Shown in pieces: positions 61,385 through 64,000 of a stretch of DNA of 64,000 nt. The notes beneath the pieces were generated by a model, which saw only the letters and a program-made list of their open reading frames with translations, was not told the origin of the DNA and did not search any database. The position numbers were made by a program, and so were the translations under genes. Source of the DNA: Citrobacter sp. Marseille-Q6884 (GTDB lineage Bacteria > Pseudomonadota > Gammaproteobacteria > Enterobacterales > Enterobacteriaceae); NCBI RefSeq assembly GCF_945906775.1, contig NZ_CAMDRE010000001.1, positions 2,232,001-2,296,000 on the forward strand. The letters are read 5' to 3'. The stretch's first letter is position 1. Each line of letters begins with the position of its first letter.

Positions 61385-62280
61385 TACAAACGCGCAATCT
61401 CCGGGCTTGCCAGCAAGGTTTCCCGCCACCAGCGCTGCGCCAGTCCTTCGCTGCTGTTACGCCAGGCGATATAGGCGACATCTTTTTGGCGAAAAGAGAT
61501 AACCGTTTTTTCTACCAGCTCGCCCGTGGCAAGCCACGGGTGGGCAATGTGTCGGGGAAGAAACCCGCATCCCATACCTTCCCGCAGTAACATCACCTTG
61601 CTGTGGAAATCATCGACGCGAATTTGCGCCTGTTCGTCCATCAGGTTGGACTGTAACGGCTGACAATAACGGGCGCTGTCACTGATCACGATGGCCCGGT
61701 GCAGACATAGCTGTTCGTTTGTTAACCCCTCCGATGCCGTTGCCAGAGGGTGGTGAGGCGCAACGACAAACACGTTATCCAGCGTGCCGAGCATTTTGTA
61801 GGACCAGGCAGCGGAGGTGGGGGGCTCATTAATGGCGCCCAGAATAATATCCGCCCCGTTGTGAGTCAGTTCTTCCCACGAGCCGGCCAGCGTGTGGTGA
61901 GTGAAATTAAGGCGGGTTTGCTTATTGAGTGCGTTAAAAGCGTCGATACTGGGCAACAGAGTGGTAAAGGGAAAGGAGGCATCCAGTGCAATTGCCAGCT
62001 CTTTTTCCCAGCCAGCGCTCAGTTGTAACGCCTGTTTTTCGAGATCTTTTGCCGCACTGAGCAGCAAACGCCCTTTTTCCAGCATCATCAGGCCGGTATC
62101 GGTAAACTTTGCCCGATGCCCGGAACGATCAAGCAATACGATATTCAGGTCGCTTTCCAGCTTCTGAATCATATAACTCAGTGCCGCAGGGGTTTTAAAC
62201 AGCGATTCGGCTGCCGCGGCAAATGACCCCTGTTTGTCGAGTGCGTCGAGAATGAGCAAAACATCCAGATTGATGCGCAT
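61378..62280 (-). CDS. LysR-family regulator (YhaJ-like)
   Basis: A 300-residue LTTR: N-terminal winged helix-turn-helix (DALDKQGSFAAAAESLFKTPAALSYMIQKLE), a linker helix, then the substrate-binding-like effector domain. It resembles E. coli YhaJ more than CysB- or CatM-type members. It is divergent from a three-gene metabolic operon across 273 nt and is its likely controller. The effector is unknown. The region between contains TGTTGTA at 62313 and 62379 and a TGTTG-N14-CAACA inverted pair (62379-62402). Confidence 0.88.
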   Translation of the reverse strand: MRINLDVLLILDALDKQGSFAAAAESLFKTPAALSYMIQKLESDLNIVLLDRSGHRAKFTDTGLMMLEKGRLLLSAAKDLEKQALQLSAGWEKELAIALDASFPFTTLLPSIDAFNALNKQTRLNFTHHTLAGSWEELTHNGADIILGAINEPPTSAAWSYKMLGTLDNVFVVAPHHPLATASEGLTNEQLCLHRAIVISDSARYCQPLQSNLMDEQAQIRVDDFHSKVMLLREGMGCGFLPRHIAHPWLATGELVEKTVISFRQKDVAYIAWRNSSEGLAQRWWRETLLASPEIARLYQ

Positions 62281-62378
62281 AAGCAGAAAATATCCTGAAA
62301 ATTAAACCTCTCTGTTGTACCGAATGAATGAAAACAATGCCAGTGAAGAAATTAGATGAGTCATGCGCATTTTTTTGA

Positions 62379-62402
62379 TGTTGTATAGGATATATCGCAA
62401 CA
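62379..62402. promoter_or_regulatory. candidate LysR-type operator
   Basis: TGTTG and CAACA are inverted arms 14 nt apart in the divergent promoter region, and TGTTGTA also occurs at 62313-62319. This is a weak candidate for binding by the adjacent LysR protein. Confidence 0.3.
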
Positions 62403-62553
62403 CAGAATTAATAGTTTCACGGGATGGTAAGTTTTCTTTAATAACTCGTTAGAAATTTCCCGCTATACTCAACAAGCTTTCTGATTCAGGATCCTGCTGC
62501 TGACGGCAGTTACAGACCGTTGCCTTTTAACTTATTGATTAAGAAGGTGTGCT

Positions 62554-63195
62554 ATGTCTATTCGGGAACTGATTGACCCACAAAACTCAACGCTTATTTT
62601 TATTGACCATCAGCCGCAAATGTCATTTGGTGTGGCGAATATTGATCGTCAGACACTGAAAAATAATACGGTTGCCTTAGCCAAAGCCGGAAAAATATTT
62701 AATGTTCCAGTGATTTATACCTCGGTTGAAACGAAAAGTTTTAGCGGTTATATCTGGCCGGAATTGTTAGCTGTTCATCCTGATGTCAAACCCATTGAAC
62801 GTACCTCAATGAACTCCTGGGAAGATGCGGCTTTTGTGAAAGCTGTTGCAGCGACCGGGCGTAAAAAGCTGATTATCTCTGCACTGTGGACCGAAGTTTG
62901 CCTGACGTTTCCGGCACTGATGGCGCTGGAGGCGGGCTATGAAGTGTATGTGGTGACCGACACCTCCGGCGGTACGTCTGTGGACGCGCATGAACGTTCA
63001 ATCGACCGTATGGTTCAGGCTGGTGCGGTTCCTGTTACCTGGCAGCAAGTCCTGCTGGAATACCAACGCGACTGGTCACGCAAAGAGACCTACGACGCGG
63101 TGATGGATCTGGTGCGTGAGCACAGCGGCGCTTACGGTATGGGTGTGGATTATGCCTATACGATGGTGCATGGCGCGCCAGAACGTAAGATTTAA
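62554..63195 (+). CDS. isochorismatase-fold hydrolase (YcaC-like)
   Basis: A 213-residue cysteine hydrolase-like protein. The first Asp is in LIFIDHQPQMSFG (Asp18) and the nucleophile Cys116 is in ALWTEVCLTFPALMALEAGYEVYVVTD. It resembles YcaC, whose substrate is not established; related enzymes cleave amides or vinyl ethers. AGAAGGTG precedes ATG 62554. It is first gene of an operon with a monooxygenase-like protein and an amidohydrolase. Confidence 0.88.
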   Translation: MSIRELIDPQNSTLIFIDHQPQMSFGVANIDRQTLKNNTVALAKAGKIFNVPVIYTSVETKSFSGYIWPELLAVHPDVKPIERTSMNSWEDAAFVKAVAATGRKKLIISALWTEVCLTFPALMALEAGYEVYVVTDTSGGTSVDAHERSIDRMVQAGAVPVTWQQVLLEYQRDWSRKETYDAVMDLVREHSGAYGMGVDYAYTMVHGAPERKI

Positions 63196-63244
63196 TTCCG
63201 GTGGCGGGGCAATCCCGCCATTATCCATCAGCAAGGAACTCTTC

Positions 63245-63790
63245 ATGGCGCAGAACAAACATGTGACGTTGGTGATTACTCACACCCTGCAGCCTGAGCA
63301 GGCGCAGCGGTATGAGCAGTGGCTGGGGAAAATCATGCCTATCGCTGCTCAGTTTCCTGGTCACCTTGGCGCGAACGTCATTCGCCCAACGGATGGTCAA
63401 AATCTGTGGAATATCATCATCCGCTTCGACACCCTGGAGCATCTCTATAACTGGAGCCAATCCGATACGCGTCGTGAACTGGTCGAAGAGATCGCGCCAC
63501 TTCTGGCGGAAGGGGACAAAACGGAGATCCATACGGAAGCGGCGTTTTGGTTTACTCCGCCTGCTCCTCATGTTCGCCAGCCTAAACGTTGGAAGCAGTT
63601 CCTGATAACTCTGCTGGTGATTTTTCCCAGTACCAACCTGGTGCCGTGGCTGACCGGCATCGTGCTGCCCTCGATGAAGGGCTCGTTGCTCCTGCATCTG
63701 CTCAATGATGCTTGTGTGGTTGCGCTGGTGGTCTGGCTCTGGATGCCCATCGTAACCCGTCTGTTTGCCGGATGGCTGAAAAAGGCCTGA
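63245..63790 (+). CDS. ABM-domain protein with C-terminal membrane hairpin
   Basis: A 181-residue protein. Residues 1-100 look like an antibiotic-biosynthesis-monooxygenase (ferredoxin-like) domain: VTLVITHTLQPEQAQRYEQWL, FPGHLGANVIRP, WNIIIRFDTLEHLYNWSQSD. Two hydrophobic stretches follow at about 116-138 and 147-172. The domain in small enzymes such as YgiN oxidises quinols; here it would be anchored to the membrane. A longer frame from 63116 is rejected because CAAGGAA at 63231-63237 supports ATG 63245. Confidence 0.8.
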   Translation: MAQNKHVTLVITHTLQPEQAQRYEQWLGKIMPIAAQFPGHLGANVIRPTDGQNLWNIIIRFDTLEHLYNWSQSDTRRELVEEIAPLLAEGDKTEIHTEAAFWFTPPAPHVRQPKRWKQFLITLLVIFPSTNLVPWLTGIVLPSMKGSLLLHLLNDACVVALVVWLWMPIVTRLFAGWLKKA

Positions 63791-63811
63791 CCGGTTTATC
63801 AGGAGATTGTT

Positions 63812-64000
63812 ATGTCTCAAACTGCCACATTGATTCTGACTCACGGAAAAATTCATACTCTTGACAGGCAAAGTCCACAGGTGGAAGCCGTGGCGATCAA
63901 GGACGGCAAAATTCTGACGACCGGTTCTCACGACCGGGTCATGAGTTTTGCCGCTGATGGAACACAGATTGTTGATCTCAAAGGTCATACTGTGATCCCT
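63812..64000 (+). CDS. amidohydrolase, 3' end cut by window
   Basis: 63 codons are visible. The N-terminal beta domain typical of YtcJ-type amidohydrolases is seen: LILTHGKIHTLD, VEAVAIKDGKILTTGS and VDLKGHTVIP, after which the metal-binding HxH would follow beyond the window. AGGAGA at 63801-63806 is the ribosome-binding site. It lies 21 nt after the ABM-domain gene and is probably the third gene of the operon. Confidence 0.8.
   Translation, partial: MSQTATLILTHGKIHTLDRQSPQVEAVAIKDGKILTTGSHDRVMSFAADGTQIVDLKGHTVIP

Overview
The window reads as chromosome of an enteric gammaproteobacterium close to Escherichia, Salmonella and Citrobacter. Most proteins resemble their E. coli K-12 counterparts almost residue for residue. 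Gene order from tauABCD-hemB through ampH-sbmA, ddlA, phoA, proC, aroL, rdgC, sbcDC, phoBR, brnQ, proY to malZ follows the E. coli 8-9 minute region. The combination of a complete mhp cluster with afuABC plus Uhp-like sensory genes points to Citrobacter; this is inference from gene content, not a database result. No rRNA, tRNA, CRISPR array or complete insertion sequence was seen.

Layout. 1-5070 is an accessory junction: an SDR oxidoreductase (cut by the window start) with an Old Yellow Enzyme, a short stand-alone tyrosine recombinase with a striking inverted repeat over its start, a PhzF-family protein, an AT-rich stretch, a YebC/YeeN-type protein and an ERIC repeat. In E. coli K-12 lacI lies next to mhpR; it is not here. 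5072-13640 is mhpR and mhpABCDFET, the complete 3-(3-hydroxyphenyl)propionate route from uptake to acetyl-CoA plus pyruvate. 13929-14861 is mmuM. 14894-22688 (minus strand) is a UhpA/UhpB/UhpC-like sensing system followed by the AfuABC sugar-phosphate ABC importer. 22944-26357 is tauABCD for taurine sulfur. 26435-36201 carries hemB, a large autotransporter, iprA (yaiV), ampH, sbmA-yaiW, yaiY and yaiZ.

36219-48136 carries ddlA, an additional MdtG-type MFS exporter, iraP with an altered tail, phoA-psiF, dgcC, proC, yaiI, aroL-yaiA-aroM, ppnP, rdgC and mak. 48165-56195 holds araJ, sbcDC and phoBR. 56609-61384 holds brnQ, proY and malZ. From 61378 the sequence leaves the E. coli order: a LysR regulator divergent from an uncharacterised operon (isochorismatase-fold hydrolase, monooxygenase-like membrane protein, amidohydrolase cut by the window end).

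Several genes form physiological sets. phoB/phoR control phoA through Pho boxes seen at both phoB and phoA. iraP is a phosphate-starvation link to RpoS. The afu and uhp-like genes couple sensing and uptake of phosphorylated sugars. Recognisable control sites include the MhpR operator, TyrR and TrpR sites at aroL, MalT-like boxes at malZ, REP/BIME elements and two ERIC elements.
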